Below are positions 1 through 7,161 of a stretch of DNA of 64,000 bases, in pieces; position 1 is the stretch's first letter, and every line of letters starts with the position of its first letter. The notes beneath the pieces were generated by a model. That model worked only from the letters and a program-made list of their open reading frames with translations. It did not search any database and had not been told where the DNA came from. This DNA is from a virus, in IMG/VR virus record IMGVR_UViG_3300042549_005369, positions 1 to 64,000 of that record, one strand, 5' to 3'. A program made the position numbers and the translations under genes.

Positions 1-144
1 CCACGAGCAGGCATCGACCACGAGCAGGCATCGACCACGAGCAGGCATCGACCACGAGCAGGCATCGACCACGAGCAGGCATCGACCACGAGCAGGCATC
101 GACCACGAGCAGGCATCGACCACGAGCAGGCATCGACCACGAGC
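1..144. repeat. 17-bp tandem repeat, at least 8 copies
   Basis: Eight perfect head-to-tail copies of CCACGAGCAGGCATCGA run from base 1 to 136, followed by a half copy (CCACGAGC, 137-144). The array touches the window edge, so the true copy number is unknown. There is no spacer variation, so it is not a CRISPR array. It lies next to the iteron region and may be part of a replication or packaging control region, or the point where an assembly collapsed. Confidence 0.95.
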
Positions 145-150
145 CCCGAG

Positions 151-404
151 CCATTGCCACCCATTGCCACCCATTGCCACCCCGGGGAGGCAATGACGGA
201 CAGGGGCAACCATTATTTAATGCTGACACCATTTGACCGCAAAAGCGGACAAACACCCCAAAACCGCCGCCCGCGCTCCATTGCCACCCATTGCCACCCA
301 TTGCCACCCAAAAAGCCGAAACAGGGGCAGGGAGTGGCAATTAAAAGCCCTTATAAACAAAGGCGATTGCCAACGATTGCCACCCATTGCCAGCGATTGC
401 CACC
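151..404. repeat. Three clusters of 10-bp iterons (core ATTGCCA)
   Basis: ATTGCCA occurs as cluster 1 at 153, 163, 173; cluster 2 at 280, 290, 300; cluster 3 at 366, 376, 386, 396. Each cluster has an exact 10-bp period, about one helical turn, so all copies in a cluster face the same side of the DNA. One inverted copy lies at 335-341. This is the arrangement of initiator- or regulator-binding iterons. An AT-rich stretch follows at about 470-560, so a replication origin is a reasonable inference. Confidence 0.8.
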
Positions 405-503
405 CCAAAAAACCTTGATATATCAACACCTAACGAAAACAGCCCCATTTTCTAACAGCTTCAAACCTATACAGGAGAAGGGAATTTTTGATTTTACCTA
501 TTT

Positions 504-531
504 TGGACAGTTTTTCTTTATTTATTATACT
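504..531 (+). promoter_or_regulatory. Candidate early promoter (sigma70-like)
   Basis: TGGACA (504-509, 5/6 to TTGACA) and TATACT (526-531, 5/6 to TATAAT) are separated by 16 bp within AT-rich DNA. It points toward the early operon that starts at 855, leaving an untranslated leader of roughly 315 nt. No other good promoter is visible before the first gene. Confidence 0.5.
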
Positions 532-778
532 TTATACGTGTGAGAAGTATGAAACCATTGTAGTAACGCTACACAGGTTTTTTCATTTACGGCGTGCCGA
601 CCTACTTTTTAGGGGCAGCGTGGCAGCCATACCAAAAACACGACGCACCCGAAAAATACGCCCCTATTCTCGCAATAGTAAAAAACCCGCTTGCCCCACG
701 TTTTCCCCACCTTTACCCCTCATTTACTCTAACAGATGAAAAAAATTTCCCTTATGAATAAAGGGCTGGCGGGCTATT

Positions 779-821
779 TTGCAGAAATGCGAAAAAATAT
801 CTTGCAGAACTGCGAAATATC
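779..821. repeat. Imperfect tandem direct repeat before the first gene
   Basis: TTGCAGAAATGCGAA (from 779) is repeated as TTGCAGAACTGCGAA (from 802), each followed by an A-run and ATATC; the copies differ by one base and three A residues. The pair ends about 33 bp before the first start codon, which fits an operator or a further set of initiator sites. Confidence 0.6.
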
Positions 822-854
822 TCTAATCTTGCCCCCGTCACCGCAACCAACCAC

Positions 855-1226
855 ATGAAGACACGCCAACCGACACCCGAACAAAAAGCCGCCGCCGCCG
901 AACGCCGCGCCGCGCTTGCCGCCCTCGCTAAACAAGCCGCAGCCCTCCCAATGGAAGAGCGCATGAAATGGCAGGTTGCCACGGTTGAGGGACACCCGCT
1001 CAGTTTTAAGAATGCCGCCCTTGCCATGCTCCAACGCCCGAACGTCTCACTTGTCGGGGGTTTTCAGCAATGGCGGAAGGCGGGGCGCGTGGTTCGCAAA
1101 GGTGAAAAGGCAATCGGAATTTTTCTTCCCATGGTTCGCACATCCGACGACGGCGAAGCCGCCGGGCTCGCTTTCCGCGTCGTTAATGTCTTCGACATTT
1201 CCCAAACCGAGGAAGCCGCCGCATAA
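855..1226 (+). CDS. ArdC-type ssDNA-binding domain protein (putative antirestriction)
   Basis: A 123-residue protein made only of the N-terminal domain known from ArdC antirestriction proteins. Residues about 50-118 carry the family pattern: an 'SFKNAALAMLQRP' stretch, 'FQQWRKAGRVVRKGEKAIGI', and the closing 'VVNVFDISQTE'. In ArdC this domain binds single-stranded DNA and is followed by a metallopeptidase, which is absent here. The Ala/Glu-rich first 35 residues look helical. It is the first gene of the early operon, a usual place for proteins that protect incoming DNA. The start follows the A/C-rich leader CCGCAACCAACCAC rather than a Shine-Dalgarno site. Domain assignment is fairly sure; the antirestriction role is inferred. 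Confidence 0.75.
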   Translation: MKTRQPTPEQKAAAAERRAALAALAKQAAALPMEERMKWQVATVEGHPLSFKNAALAMLQRPNVSLVGGFQQWRKAGRVVRKGEKAIGIFLPMVRTSDDGEAAGLAFRVVNVFDISQTEEAAA

Positions 1227-1250
1227 TCTCAACCACAACCAACCAACACC

Positions 1251-1520
1251 ATGATAACGATCACCGGAAACACCTACCCCGTCAAAGAATTACTCAAAGC
1301 CCTCGGGGGGCGATGGAACAAAACCGCCAAAGGCTGGGACGTCCCCGACGACAAAGCCGAAGAAGCGCAAGCACTGGTAGACGGTGCACCACGTTCCAGC
1401 CCCAGCCGTGGACGTTCCAGCCGCTACAGGTCGTATGAAGTCCGCACCAGCGGCGGCACGTTCTACCGCAACTATAACGGACGCTGCGAAGACGCGCCGT
1501 GCTGCGGATGTTGCTCATAA
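1251..1520 (+). CDS. Small DUF5710-like protein with Cys-rich tail
   Basis: 89 residues. The first 45 ('YPVKELLKALGGRWNKTAKG' followed by WDVP) resemble the small DUF5710-type domain that accompanies antirestriction and polyvalent proteins (pattern: K-x-LGARW-x(4)-KxWxVP). The middle is Ser/Arg-rich and the end is Cys-rich (CEDAPCCGCCS), possibly metal-binding. It lies 24 bp after the ArdC-type gene, with the leader AACCAACCAACACC before ATG. The domain match is by eye, and the function is unknown. Confidence 0.6.
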   Translation: MITITGNTYPVKELLKALGGRWNKTAKGWDVPDDKAEEAQALVDGAPRSSPSRGRSSRYRSYEVRTSGGTFYRNYNGRCEDAPCCGCCS

Positions 1521-1539
1521 TCTCAACCAACCGACCAAC

Positions 1540-1701
1540 ATGCACACACCGCCCGTTTGCCTACTAATCCGCCGCCCCTTGCCCCGCCGCCGCTTCCGCC
1601 GCCTAGCCCGCGCCGTTGCCCTCGGTCTATACTATGCCGCCGCGCTTGCCCTTGGCGCGATAATCCTTGCCGCCCTTCTAATCCTAGCCCTTGCACTCTA
1701 A
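1540..1701 (+). CDS. Small single-pass membrane protein
   Basis: 53 residues: an Arg-rich N-terminus (RRPLPRRRFRRLAR) then one long hydrophobic helix (about residues 28-53) running to the C-terminus. By the positive-inside rule the N-terminus would be cytoplasmic. A longer reading frame opens upstream, but the ATG at 1540 follows the typical leader CAACCAACCGACCAAC and does not overlap the previous gene. An early membrane protein could act in superinfection exclusion or host takeover; that is speculation. Confidence 0.5.
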   Translation: MHTPPVCLLIRRPLPRRRFRRLARAVALGLYYAAALALGAIILAALLILALAL

Positions 1702-1705
1702 TAAT

Positions 1706-1909
1706 ATGCTAACCAACCAGAAACAAATCCGCGCCGTTTTTTGGGCGGCACACCCCGACCTCGAAGCCGCAGCCCGCGCCCGCCGCACCCGCTCCAAGCC
1801 ACAGAACCGCCAGACCACAACCACCCGTTGCGCTTTCGTGGACTTCGTTGACACCCTCAACCGCTCGGGGCAAATCTCCGATGCACTCGCAAACCGTGTA
1901 ACCCTATAA
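1706..1909 (+). CDS. Hypothetical early protein
   Basis: 67 residues starting MLTNQKQIRAVFWAAHPDL, 4 bp after the previous stop (TAATAATATG). The opening 'KQIRAVFWAAHP' is a pattern I recall from small phage proteins of no known function; the middle is basic (RARRTRSKPQNR), suggesting nucleic-acid contact. No domain is recognised. Confidence 0.55.
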   Translation: MLTNQKQIRAVFWAAHPDLEAAARARRTRSKPQNRQTTTTRCAFVDFVDTLNRSGQISDALANRVTL

Positions 1910-1920
1910 CCCGCAACCAC

Positions 1921-2286
1921 ATGACAACAACAACAACAACACCCGACAACATGACACCCGCCGCCAAAATCCAAGCCATGCGCCCCCGTGGCGCGTGGAA
2001 TAAAGCCGTTCAAACATACGCCCTCGAACTATTGGAGGACATAGAAGACCACGCCGCCCCAATCACTGAGGACTTGCTCCGGAACGGTGCGCGAACGTGG
2101 CAGGAATACAGTTACGGAGGCAGCGCGTTGATTTATAACGCGGACATTGCCGAGCGCGTATGCAGCCCCTCAGAACTACGCCGCCGCCGCAATGGCGACT
2201 TGCCGCCAAGCATCCGCGAAACGTGGCTCGATTGCCAAGCGCGAGCCTTGCGCCAAGCCGCCCGGCTAATCTTGCGCAACGCTTGA
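1921..2286 (+). CDS. Conserved hypothetical phage protein
   Basis: 121 residues. After a Thr-rich start (six Thr codons) the body has a recognisable conserved core: 'TWQEYSYGGSALIYNADIAE', then 'SPSELRRRRNG' and 'WLDCQARALRQAA'. I have seen this core in unnamed phage and gut-bacterial proteins, but know no function. The leader is CCCGCAACCAC. Thr-codon runs at the N-terminus recur in this operon (2355, 3381). Confidence 0.65.
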   Translation: MTTTTTTPDNMTPAAKIQAMRPRGAWNKAVQTYALELLEDIEDHAAPITEDLLRNGARTWQEYSYGGSALIYNADIAERVCSPSELRRRRNGDLPPSIRETWLDCQARALRQAARLILRNA

Positions 2287-2354
2287 TTGCCTCGCCCGTT
2301 GCCCTTCCCATCCGTGGGGAGGGCATAGGGCGGAGCAAACAACCGCACAACAAC

Positions 2355-2708
2355 ATGACACCGACACCGACACCAACACCCACCGAAGCCGCCGCGCTGG
2401 ACGCGTTGCGATCCATCCGAACGCAGGCAGAACTTACCGCCCGAGCCTTCCCCAACGCCCCGGGCAGGGGCGACTTGCTAGCCATCGCCCAACTTGCGCA
2501 AGTCGTGATCGACAAAAACACCGTCACGGCGTCACGCCTGACATACACCAAAGGCAAATGTGAGAGAACCGAACTAGGAACATTCACAACCCCCGCCGAC
2601 ACGCTGGAAAGCGTAGAACGCGCAACGCTGGCAGCATTTCCGAACGCCAATTCTTTTCTAGTTACCGAAATAGGGAAGGAAGCCCCATGGGCAGCCGGAT
2701 ACCTATAA
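2355..2708 (+). CDS. Hypothetical early protein
   Basis: 117 residues from the ATG at 2355, chosen because it follows the leader AACCGCACAACAAC; an upstream in-frame start would overlap the preceding gene by over 120 bp. It opens with Thr-Pro repeats ([17 protein letters not shown]). The C-terminal half ('LESVERATLAAFPNANSFLV') resembles helical segments of small phage proteins. No domain recognised. The gap 2287-2354 holds nothing obvious. Confidence 0.55.
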   Translation: MTPTPTPTPTEAAALDALRSIRTQAELTARAFPNAPGRGDLLAIAQLAQVVIDKNTVTASRLTYTKGKCERTELGTFTTPADTLESVERATLAAFPNANSFLVTEIGKEAPWAAGYL

Positions 2709-2730
2709 CCCACACCAACCAAGCACCATC

Positions 2731-3105
2731 ATGAAAACATACAGCAACCCGCAGGGGCTACCATCTACGCTAGCCATCACCGCCACCGAAGCCGCCGCCC
2801 TTGGCATAACCGCCGCCGACATCGCAGCAGGCGAGAAACGCCTAGAAATTGAAACCTCAAAACCGTGGAGCATTGCCCGCCGCGTGTCAGGGTTGACCCA
2901 CACCACCGAGCGCGACGACTCAGGGCGAATCATTGCCCGCACTTTCCACGGATCGCGCTCGATGTCTCAACCGCGCTCGACTGGTTACACCCTAGAGGGA
3001 CACGTGAGCATTGCGGGGCGCAAAATCCGCGCTTTTACTTCGTCCCAAATGTTTGACGTTGACGGGACACTCGTTGACGTCGGAACCCTTTACGCTTGCC
3101 AATAA
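2731..3105 (+). CDS. Hypothetical early protein
   Basis: 124 residues, no recognised domain. The N-terminus has an Ala-rich helix (ITATEAAALGITAADIAAGE); the C-terminal half is beta-rich with 'GYTLEGHVSIAGRKIRAFTS'. It sits 22 bp after its neighbour and 1 bp before the next start, in the same operon, with leader ACACCAACCAAGCACCATC. Confidence 0.55.
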   Translation: MKTYSNPQGLPSTLAITATEAAALGITAADIAAGEKRLEIETSKPWSIARRVSGLTHTTERDDSGRIIARTFHGSRSMSQPRSTGYTLEGHVSIAGRKIRAFTSSQMFDVDGTLVDVGTLYACQ

Positions 3106-3106
3106 T

Positions 3107-3379
3107 ATGAGAACAAAACAACGAAGCCCGTGGAACATCAAGCCCGGGAATATGATCTGTGTTTACACCTACCCCGACCAAGCCGAGCCGCACGCCGTGG
3201 AAGTCCGACGCGTTGACAAATACCACAGCCAATTCACAGGGCGCACCGTCTGGCGGTTCCACTACGCCAACCCCTACGACCCAACGCGCACCGACTGGAC
3301 AACTTGCCACGGCGGAGACCGCCGCCGCCCCGCCATGCTTGGCAACTTGCCCGCCGAAAAAATCCTAGTACCCGCATAA
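3107..3379 (+). CDS. Hypothetical early protein
   Basis: 90 residues from ATG 3107, one base after the previous stop (an in-frame upstream start would run through the previous gene). Arg- and aromatic-rich; segments such as 'VRRVDKYHSQFTGRTVWRFH' suggest a small beta-fold. No known family. Confidence 0.5.
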   Translation: MRTKQRSPWNIKPGNMICVYTYPDQAEPHAVEVRRVDKYHSQFTGRTVWRFHYANPYDPTRTDWTTCHGGDRRRPAMLGNLPAEKILVPA

Positions 3380-3380
3380 T

Positions 3381-3599
3381 ATGACACCGACACCCACCGA
3401 AGCCGCCGCCGCCGTGCTTAATTTCAAAAACTGGACAGGCTACACGCTCGCGCAGCTAATTGACGCCGGGCGCATAGTCCGCACCGATAAAAACACAATC
3501 GCAGAATTTACCCGCGCCGCCCTCGGCAACGCCGCCACGCTGGAGGCACTCAAATTCCAGCGAACAGTCACTGAAACCATAACCACACCGACACCATGA
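3381..3599 (+). CDS. Hypothetical early protein
   Basis: 72 residues, MTPTPTEAAAAVLNF start, predicted mostly helical. Its start codon follows the previous stop by 1 bp, and its own stop overlaps the next ATG (ATGA at 3596-3599), the coupling seen throughout this operon. The N-terminus (MTPTPTEAAA) is nearly the same as that of the gene at 2355, so the two may be diverged copies. No function known. Confidence 0.5.
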   Translation: MTPTPTEAAAAVLNFKNWTGYTLAQLIDAGRIVRTDKNTIAEFTRAALGNAATLEALKFQRTVTETITTPTP

Positions 3600-3958
3600 C
3601 CAAAACCGAATACACCGCCAAACGCCGCGCAGCGCATACCGCCGCGCTTGCCACGCTCCACGCCGAGCCCGCCACCGCCGACGCGGGGGCAATGCTCCAA
3701 AAACTCCGACGCCTCGAAATGGCAACGCACCGAGCCGCAACCGACTTTTGCAATGGTGCAATGCCTCAAGACCTATGGGAGCAAACCAAAGACCGCGCCC
3801 GCGCCCGCACTGCCGCCATTTTCGGGGGCAAACTGCCGCCGACGTTTTTCGTCAATGGCGACCCGCGAGGCTATGCCCTGAAACTTGAAACCGCGCCCGC
3901 AGGCATGGAAACAGACTGGGGACGCAACGGAATCCTTGCCCCCGATTTCAACCACTAA
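3596..3958 (+). CDS. Conserved hypothetical phage protein
   Basis: 120 residues. The N-terminal half is helical and Ala/Arg-rich. The C-terminal third, 'FFVNGDPRGYALKLE' followed by 'TDWGRNGILAPDF', matches a conserved pattern (NxDPRGYALK...DWGxxGxxAPxF) found in many unnamed phage proteins. A 13-base C tract follows the stop. Function unknown. Confidence 0.65.
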   Translation: MTKTEYTAKRRAAHTAALATLHAEPATADAGAMLQKLRRLEMATHRAATDFCNGAMPQDLWEQTKDRARARTAAIFGGKLPPTFFVNGDPRGYALKLETAPAGMETDWGRNGILAPDFNH

Positions 3959-3960
3959 CA

Positions 3961-3973
3961 CCCCCCCCCCCCC
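3961..3973. repeat. Poly-C tract (C13)
   Basis: Thirteen consecutive C residues lie between the stop at 3958 and the start at 4002. Tracts of this length slip during replication and are often miscounted in sequencing, so the exact length is uncertain. It lies outside coding sequence. Confidence 0.9.
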
Positions 3974-4001
3974 ACCTTGCCAACCACTAACACACCAGAC
4001 T

Positions 4002-4724
4002 ATGCACCTAAAATACCGCCTTCAATCCCTAGCCAATTCCACCACACCCGCCGCCCGCCTTGCCGCTTGGCAAGCGTTGCCAATCCGCGCCCGCCTTGCC
4101 GCAATCCGCAAATACGCCGCCCCGGGCTACCCTTGCCGCCCTTGCAACATACCCTTCCCCGCCGACCCCACAGTGGCGGACTGGAGGCGGGCACTAATTC
4201 ACGATCCCGCTTTCATGCAAGCCGACGTGCCCCACGTGACGGAACAGGAATGGCACAGCCTCAATCTATCATCCGCGCACGTCCGCGACTGGTGGAGGGG
4301 CAAAGATTTGAGCCGACACGCGGCGGGCTGGTACGTCGATGACTTTTGTCACGATACCACCGAGCCCTACGCCGTCCGACTCGACAGATTCCCAGATTAC
4401 ATTTTCCCCGCCATTTCTGACCCGTGGAATGACTGGGTGACGGCGGACATAGCCGACCATTTCCCGAACACCGAGGAAGGCAGACTTGACGCCATACACG
4501 CCGCAAACCGCTGGGCGGAAAAGTGGGCGGAAGACTCCCGTGAATTTTACGCCAAGGAGGAAGCCCGCGCCCGCCTTGCGGACATCCGCACCGAGGTCCG
4601 CGAACTCATTGCGGACATCCGCGCCCTATGCCCCGCCCTTGGCGAGCGCAAAGCCGCCGCAGGTGCCTTGCGCGACGCCCTAACCTCACTACTTTCCGAA
4701 CGCTCCAGACTATTACAATCATGA
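4002..4724 (+). CDS. Hypothetical early protein with helical C-terminus
   Basis: 240 residues from the ATG at 4002, which follows the leader CACTAACACACCAGACT; upstream in-frame starts would overlap the previous gene. The centre is rich in Trp and acidic residues ('DWWRGKDLSRH', 'FPDYIFPAISDPWNDWV'). Residues about 160-240 form a long charged helix, probably a coiled coil (ARARLADIRTEVRELIADIR). No family recognised. The stop overlaps the next ATG by ATGA. Confidence 0.55.
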   Translation: MHLKYRLQSLANSTTPAARLAAWQALPIRARLAAIRKYAAPGYPCRPCNIPFPADPTVADWRRALIHDPAFMQADVPHVTEQEWHSLNLSSAHVRDWWRGKDLSRHAAGWYVDDFCHDTTEPYAVRLDRFPDYIFPAISDPWNDWVTADIADHFPNTEEGRLDAIHAANRWAEKWAEDSREFYAKEEARARLADIRTEVRELIADIRALCPALGERKAAAGALRDALTSLLSERSRLLQS

Positions 4725-4933
4725 AGACCTTCCCAAACTACACCGACGCCATCACGCACGCCCGCAGCCTAGCCACGCAATGCCAGCGCGACACAGGCAT
4801 TGAAAAGACCAAGGAATTCAACCGCACCGTTTTCTCGGTTTTTCTATTGCCAGCCCCAGCATTTCGCACTGGAAGAGAGCTCCGGTGTGAAATCGTAACA
4901 CCCAACACCCCGCAAACACTAACACCCGCCTAA
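4721..4933 (+). CDS. Hypothetical early protein
   Basis: 70 residues from ATG 4721, overlapping the previous stop (ATGA). It begins MKTFPNYTDAITHARSLATQ and ends with a Thr/Pro tail (TPNTPQTLTPA). No domain recognised. Confidence 0.5.
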   Translation: MKTFPNYTDAITHARSLATQCQRDTGIEKTKEFNRTVFSVFLLPAPAFRTGRELRCEIVTPNTPQTLTPA

Positions 4934-4936
4934 ATT

Positions 4937-5140
4937 ATGAACTTACCACTGATCCAAGCCACAATCCGATGGAACGATACGGGGGAAATCCTCGAAGACG
5001 TTTTGATTAAGCAAACCCACGACGTAGGAGACGACGACGAAGAGATTTTCTTCTATGGCATACCATGGGAGGAGATTGACGCCTACCTTGCACCCAGCAC
5101 CGAAGACTTCACAATCATAGAAGCCGCCCTAGTATCATGA
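4937..5140 (+). CDS. Small acidic hypothetical protein
   Basis: 67 residues, strongly acidic in the middle (DVGDDDEEIFFYGIPWEEID). Small acidic early phage proteins are sometimes DNA mimics that block nucleases or polymerases; this is only a possibility here. ATGA overlap with the next gene at 5137. Confidence 0.5.
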   Translation: MNLPLIQATIRWNDTGEILEDVLIKQTHDVGDDDEEIFFYGIPWEEIDAYLAPSTEDFTIIEAALVS

Positions 5141-5352
5141 AAAAATTCACCTTTGAAATCCTCACACTAGCAGGCGATTGGAAACCCGTTTTCTGCCGCA
5201 GCATGAACAGCACAGACCCAGAGACAGGGTGCAGCATTATCGCCTGCCGCGACGCCAAGCCCTACGCCACGTATGGGACAGACGCCGCCAAGGCAGACCA
5301 AGAGTATTTTTCCCGCTTCGCCGGGGCAGACCGCATCAGAATCAAACCATGA
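5137..5352 (+). CDS. Hypothetical early protein
   Basis: 71 residues beginning MKKFTFEILTLAGDWKPVF. The C-terminus is basic. ATGA-coupled to both neighbours (5137 and 5349). No domain recognised. Confidence 0.5.
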   Translation: MKKFTFEILTLAGDWKPVFCRSMNSTDPETGCSIIACRDAKPYATYGTDAAKADQEYFSRFAGADRIRIKP

Positions 5353-5723
5353 CACACGACCTTTACAACACCGCAAACTTTCCCGAGCCCGTAGCCATCT
5401 CTGGCCCGTGGACTATTTACCGCAACGCCGACGGCAAAGCCGCCGCGATACCCGCCGCAAACTCAGGATACTCCGCAAGCCACTTTGGGGACATGCGCCA
5501 CGTCCGCGCCATGCTCCACGCAGGGCAATGCGAGCCATACCCCAAGCACACGGGAGAATGGAAAATGATAGAAAAAGAAAACTCCCTAGCAGTGCACGGA
5601 CTTTTCGGGTCATACGCCCGAGCACGCCAGCACCTCAACACCGTAGTCCCCGAGTATGTCCGCAAAGGCTATTTCATGGACAAAAACTTAACCGCCTCAG
5701 ATTTCACCATCATACCAGCATGA
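5349..5723 (+). CDS. Hypothetical early protein
   Basis: 124 residues from ATG 5349 (ATGA overlap with the previous stop); longer in-frame starts lie inside the previous gene. Segments include 'SGPWTIYRNADGKAAAIPAA' and 'YARARQHLNTVVPEYVRKGY'. A compact alpha/beta fold seems likely. Function unknown. ATGA-coupled to the next gene. Confidence 0.5.
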   Translation: MTHDLYNTANFPEPVAISGPWTIYRNADGKAAAIPAANSGYSASHFGDMRHVRAMLHAGQCEPYPKHTGEWKMIEKENSLAVHGLFGSYARARQHLNTVVPEYVRKGYFMDKNLTASDFTIIPA

Positions 5724-6145
5724 AAACACACGACACCGTTTACGTCCCCAGCGAGGGAACTACCGCCCAAATTACAAGCATCACCGCCGACGGCGGACTA
5801 GACCTTAGCTTCCCAGACGGGGAGCAAGGTTTTTACCGCCCCGATGAAGTGATACGCACCCTCACGTTGCCGCAGGCAAATATGCTACACTTGATTGCCT
5901 CACAAGCCCGCCAGACTATTGACGGCGACAGCCCGCTCCAAAGCGTTCAGTTCTACGAAACGGATGACACAGAGGGCTGGCACTTCGAGATAGTCACATG
6001 GAACACCCACACCCAAAAGGAAGAGCAAGCCAAAAACGCGGCAGTTTACGGACTGCGTGACAAGATTGTGGCAGCAGACATACCTTGCGAGCTACAACTT
6101 GCGGATCGGGGAATTTACTCATGCCAATACTACATCCTGCCATGA
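5720..6145 (+). CDS. Hypothetical early protein with N-terminal beta-barrel-like segment
   Basis: 141 residues from ATG 5720 (ATGA overlap). The first about 45 residues ('VYVPSEGTTAQITSITADGG...PDGEQGFYRPDEVI') look like a small SH3-like beta barrel; the remainder is alpha/beta and acidic. No family is recognised. It is followed by the frameshifted gene at 6142. Confidence 0.5.
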   Translation: MKTHDTVYVPSEGTTAQITSITADGGLDLSFPDGEQGFYRPDEVIRTLTLPQANMLHLIASQARQTIDGDSPLQSVQFYETDDTEGWHFEIVTWNTHTQKEEQAKNAAVYGLRDKIVAADIPCELQLADRGIYSCQYYILP

Positions 6146-6376
6146 ACCACCAAGATCGCATCACCCAACTACTCACAGATTGGAACGTGCCCCAAGATAC
6201 GTTCGACATTTCATTCCTACAATGGGGGGGAGATTGTCGTCAAAGCAGGGGGACAAACTGTGAAAATTCTCTCGACAGGGGAGATTCATTTCCGTGATAA
6301 GCACCTGTGCAACGTGCCCGAATCGGCAGTGCCCCACCTAGTCGCAGGGATTGTGCTCGCTCTATACCGTAACTGA
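6142..6376 (+). pseudogene. Frameshifted small gene (G7 tract)
   Basis: The frame from ATG 6142 (MNHQDRITQLLTDWNVPQDT...FLQWGG) runs into a seven-G tract at 6224-6230, after which it encodes an implausible tail ending at 6297. From the same tract, the frame one base further on reads 'GEIVVKAGGQTVKILSTG', continues through 'HFRDKHLCNVPESAVPHLVA' and stops at 6376, a normal beta-hairpin-then-helix protein. Removing one G would join the two into one protein of about 77 residues. It may be a real frameshift, a phase-variable tract, programmed frameshifting, or a sequencing error. The start has the usual ATGA overlap. Confidence 0.7.
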
Positions 6377-6383
6377 CACCCCA

Positions 6384-6647
6384 ATGAAACGAACCACCTA
6401 CACCCTCAAAATAGGCAACCAGATTGCCACCACACGAGCATGGAACACTGCGTTGCGTAAATGCAGCGTACTAATCCGAAACGAACTAGAACACGGCGAA
6501 GTAGCAGTGCGATGCAATCCCGAGAACCTAGTAAAGCCCGACAAATGGACAACTGCCGCAGGCGACGTGCCATATATTACCAACAAAGGAAGAACCTTGA
6601 CTGTAACCATAACATCTGATTATGAAAACCACTCCGATCACCAATGA
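6384..6647 (+). CDS. Hypothetical early protein
   Basis: 87 residues from ATG 6384, placed after the stop of the frameshifted gene at 6376. Basic N-terminus (MKRTTYTLKIGNQIATTRAW). No domain recognised. The next reading frame overlaps its 3' end by 26 bp. Confidence 0.5.
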   Translation: MKRTTYTLKIGNQIATTRAWNTALRKCSVLIRNELEHGEVAVRCNPENLVKPDKWTTAAGDVPYITNKGRTLTVTITSDYENHSDHQ

Positions 6648-7161
6648 ACTGCGCAAACTTGCCGCTCACCACCACAGCACTTGCCACAACGTCAAATTGC
6701 AGGGCACGAGCTACCGCATACACGCGGGGCAATCCGCCGCCAAGTGCAAATTCAACGAACCAACACGTTACCGCCCAACCACCAACCAATCTATGAACCC
6801 ACACCAGCAAGCCCTCGCCCTATGGAAGACCGAGCACCGCGCCCTAGCAGCCCTGCAACGCCAGATTGACACGCTAGGCGACGACATAGACCCAAAGGTC
6901 AAAGCACGTGCCGAGAAGCTAGCAGAGACGCTAGAAAAAGGGCACGTAATTTGGACACGCAACCGCACCTTGCGCACTCGCAAAGATGGGAACTGGATCG
7001 AGGAAAACGTCGTTACACGCTACCTCGAAGGGACAAGTGCCGAATTGATTGCACGCCACCTTGGAAGGGAAGTATCAGGCAAAGCGTGGAAACCCGAATT
7101 AACTCTCACCAACGAAGACATCATCACATTGTCGGAAACCTTTATCCTCAGAGCACTATGA
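6622..7161 (+). CDS. Hypothetical protein (start uncertain)
   Basis: 179 residues if started at 6622. A second start at 6793 (MNPHQQALALWKTEHRAL...) follows an excellent A/C-rich leader (CAACCACCAACCAATCT) and would give 122 residues; the segment in between still looks coding ('GTSYRIHAGQSAAKCKFNEP'). The body has a coiled-coil-like stretch (about residues 65-110) and a basic segment (WTRNRTLRTRKDGNW). The C-terminal 50 residues resemble a small helical DNA-binding domain. Function unknown. ATGA-coupled to the zinc-ribbon gene at 7158. Confidence 0.55.
   Translation: MKTTPITNELRKLAAHHHSTCHNVKLQGTSYRIHAGQSAAKCKFNEPTRYRPTTNQSMNPHQQALALWKTEHRALAALQRQIDTLGDDIDPKVKARAEKLAETLEKGHVIWTRNRTLRTRKDGNWIEENVVTRYLEGTSAELIARHLGREVSGKAWKPELTLTNEDIITLSETFILRAL

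Larger units (their letters stand above)
405..854. other. Non-coding control region: AT-rich stretch, promoter, tandem repeat
   Basis: No convincing gene is seen. Contents are an AT-rich block (about 470-560), a sigma70-like promoter (504-531), a region of mixed composition (560-740) with nothing recognised, and an imperfect tandem repeat (779-821) just before the first gene. Together with the iterons upstream this could be an origin plus early-gene control region. Confidence 0.5.

Noticed and set aside
1-144. CRISPR-like array
   Set aside because: Units are contiguous and identical with no variable spacers and no cas genes nearby.
154-543. Open frame of 129 codons across the iterons
   Set aside because: The frame exists because the 10-bp repeats lack stops; composition (repeated Ile-Ala-Thr-His-Cys-His-Pro) simply mirrors the iterons, and no leader or homology supports it.
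488-739. 83-codon open frame in the control region
   Set aside because: Covers the promoter and AT-rich stretch, has no plausible leader, and reads as low-complexity Arg/Pro sequence.
2063-2722. 219-codon frame on the opposite strand of early genes
   Set aside because: Antisense shadow of C-ending codons in the plus-strand genes; no minus-strand operon context.
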